A stretch of DNA of 64,000 bases, taken from NCBI GenBank assembly GCA_023512835.1, contig CM042091.1, positions 2,738,553 through 2,802,552 of the forward strand, in the 5' to 3' direction. Both the position numbers and the translations under genes were made by a program. This document shows positions 62,345 to 64,000 of the stretch, piece by piece. The notes beneath the pieces were generated by a model. The model was not told where the DNA came from and did not search any database. It worked only from the letters and a program-made list of their open reading frames with translations. This DNA comes from Taxillus chinensis (taxonomy: Eukaryota; Streptophyta; Magnoliopsida; Santalales; Loranthaceae). Positions within the stretch are counted from its first letter, which is position 1. The number at the start of each line of letters is the position of its first letter.

Positions 62345-63611
62345 AATAATATTTTAGTTTTGATGATACTTCTCATCGTCCCAGCCCTAATGATCCTATC
62401 ATATCTCCTTTATTTTCACACGTTTTTAGAATTAGTGTCTGAACTCTCTCCTGATTGAAATCTATCACTTCTCTCTCTTTTGCCTTGGTCTTTTGTTTTT
62501 TTGTTTTTACAAAGAATTGATTAAAACATATTTTCTTTGTCTTCTTCTCAAGTTGTCCTTCCTTTAGCTGTTTTTCCCTCGTATTTTATTGCATTTCATC
62601 TTTGTAATAATTTTTTTATCTTAATCATCGTTTATGTACAATACACTACCATGTCTATCGTATATAAAAGAAGGTGTCAGCTGGATTTTTAAAAGATTTT
62701 ATTATGTTTGTTCACCCAACGAATTATGAAATAGATGAAAAGAAAAAGAAAAAATTATAAGAAAAATAAAGCAATAACAAACTCAAGTATAAGAGCTTAA
62801 GCATTAACAATAGCTTCCTAATTATCTTTCATAATTTTATAAATTAAAATTATTTTTTTGATTTATTATATAAATATACATAATAATAGATTTCTTAAAT
62901 CACCTATATATTATAAAAACATATTTTATATAGATTTTTTATTTAATAATATTTTTATAATTTAATATGAAATAAAACCAACTGTTATAAAAAACGTGAA
63001 AGAGAAAGGGGTGAAAACATTTATATACATAATTTAATATTTATATGAAGTAAATAATATTTTTTTAAAACATTGAAAACTACTATACAAATCATATAAA
63101 AAAGTTAAATATAGAACATTTGTTGTATGAATGATTTTATGACTTTTTAATTTTTTTATATAAATATAAAAAAACAAACTTATATAAAAAATCTACTATC
63201 AGTGATCTTATAGGTTCACATGCACAAAAACTATTTTCACTTTAAAAGTTTCAAGAAATTATAAATTTTACTAATATTTATGTGTTCATATTACTCGGAA
63301 TGAGCAATGCTACATGCAACCGGAGTTAGTTAATATTTGAATAACCATTATAATGTAACAGAAAAAACAAAAAAAGATTATAACCATTCAATCGGTTATG
63401 ATTTCGTGACGATGTTGCGAGCAGATTGTAAAAACATCTATACCAACTATTTGAATATAAATTAAACCTTAAACATCCAAAAAAACCAAAAATTTATTAC
63501 TCGACTGATGGGGTTTTTTTCATCTATTAACAAGCAAAGGTGGGTTTTTTTATTCCCATATAATAACATACATATGCATGATCAGAAACCATCAACTCGT
63601 TACTCGACTGA
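62345..63611. other. Intergenic DNA containing a MITE copy at 62800-63215
   Basis: No gene is supported outside the MITE. The stretch before 62800 is T-rich. Bases 63500-63611 are probably the 3' untranslated region of the aquaporin gene; ctcgactgat occurs twice there (63501, 63603). Confidence 0.6.
62800..63215. mobile_element. AT-rich MITE, copy 2 (partner at 28770-29185)
   Basis: Aligns with the first copy along its length in the same orientation. It shares ttataatttaatatgaaata, gttaaatatagaacattt and the end region aaatctactatcag. There is no coding sequence. Related sequence also occurs in reverse near 7200 and 9800. Confidence 0.7.
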
Positions 63612-63993
63612 TCATTCATCACGCGCGTCAATAGGGAGAGGCGCATGGTCGTGATGATGCATGAACACATTCCCGTAGAGGAGGCCCGCCAGCCCTCCGC
63701 CGGTGAGCGGCCCAACCCAGTAGATCCAAATGCCGTGGAAGTCACCGCTCACCACCGCTGGCCCGGTGGAGCGGGCCGGGTTCATCGACCCCCCAGGAGA
63801 ATGGTCCGGCGGCTAAGATGTTGGCCCCCACCACGAAGCCGATGGCGATGGGGGCGATGGCGCCGAGGGAGCCTTTCCTTGGGTCCGCTGCCGTGGCGTA
63901 CACCGTGTAAACCAAACCAAATGTGATGATTATCTCCATCACCATCCCCTCCGCGGTTCCAACTCCCTCACCTAAACAGTGGATAGGAATGGC
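63612..63993 (-). CDS. Aquaporin, tonoplast intrinsic protein (last exon, one-base frameshift)
   Basis: TIPs move water and small solutes across the vacuolar membrane. The exon starts after a good acceptor (GCATGCAG, 63994 onward) and reads [20 protein letters not shown], then the helix [18 protein letters not shown], then [20 protein letters not shown]. One extra base at 63795 breaks the frame there. The next frame continues [19 protein letters not shown], containing the second NPA box, then [20 protein letters not shown], and ends [18 protein letters not shown] before TGA at 63612-63614. Apart from that base the exon is undamaged, so a sequencing error next to a C6 run or a very recent mutation is likely. 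The first NPA box and helices 1-4 lie beyond the right edge. The class resembles TIP2/TIP1 more than TIP3 or TIP5. Confidence 0.88.
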
Positions 63994-64000
63994 CTGCATG

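Overview
This is plant nuclear DNA, almost certainly from a eudicot and probably a woody one. The supporting signs are many small GT-AG introns, plant-only gene families (class III HD-ZIP, STIG1, plant GATA factors, tonoplast aquaporin), AT-rich intergenic DNA and many small DNA transposons. Nothing here fixes the species. There are seven protein-coding loci, one tRNA gene, at least two decayed genes and a dense layer of repeats.

Layout. At 1562-4499 (minus) lie the first 11 coding exons of a class III HD-ZIP transcription factor of the ATHB-15/CORONA type, with its miR166 site intact. The next exon is not in the window, and the space where it should be holds an LTR-retrotransposon-like piece. 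From 5.3 to 33 kb there is one gene that looks intact, a STIG1-type cysteine-rich secreted protein (13335-13856, minus). The rest is repeats, a broken UBC22-type E2 gene (about 11737-12649) and a broken GH18 chitinase-like gene (26561-26958). This stretch also has two inverted-repeat (foldback) elements, a hAT-type element with an exact 8-bp target duplication, and several non-autonomous elements whose AT-rich ends enclose GC-rich cores.

From 33 to 64 kb the gene density rises. It holds a two-exon GATA factor (33291-34580, plus), the nucleoporin NUP35 (38959-41195, plus), a RING-H2 E3 ligase with an internal 14-residue repeat (47241-48158, minus), a 12-exon long-form tRNase Z (55191-62128, minus), a tRNA-Asn(GTT) gene (62271-62344, plus), and the last exon of a tonoplast intrinsic protein at the right edge (63612-63993, minus), which carries a one-base frameshift.

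The genes do not form a pathway. The one functional pairing by position is tRNase Z, which trims tRNA 3' ends, standing head-to-head with a tRNA gene only 142 bp away. No clearly new protein system was found. The most unusual signals are structural: the roughly 1.26-kb inverted repeat at 18469-19727, the repeat families with GC-rich cores, and the repeat-rich 5' region of NUP35. All exon boundaries were read by eye from GT/AG sites and reading-frame continuity.
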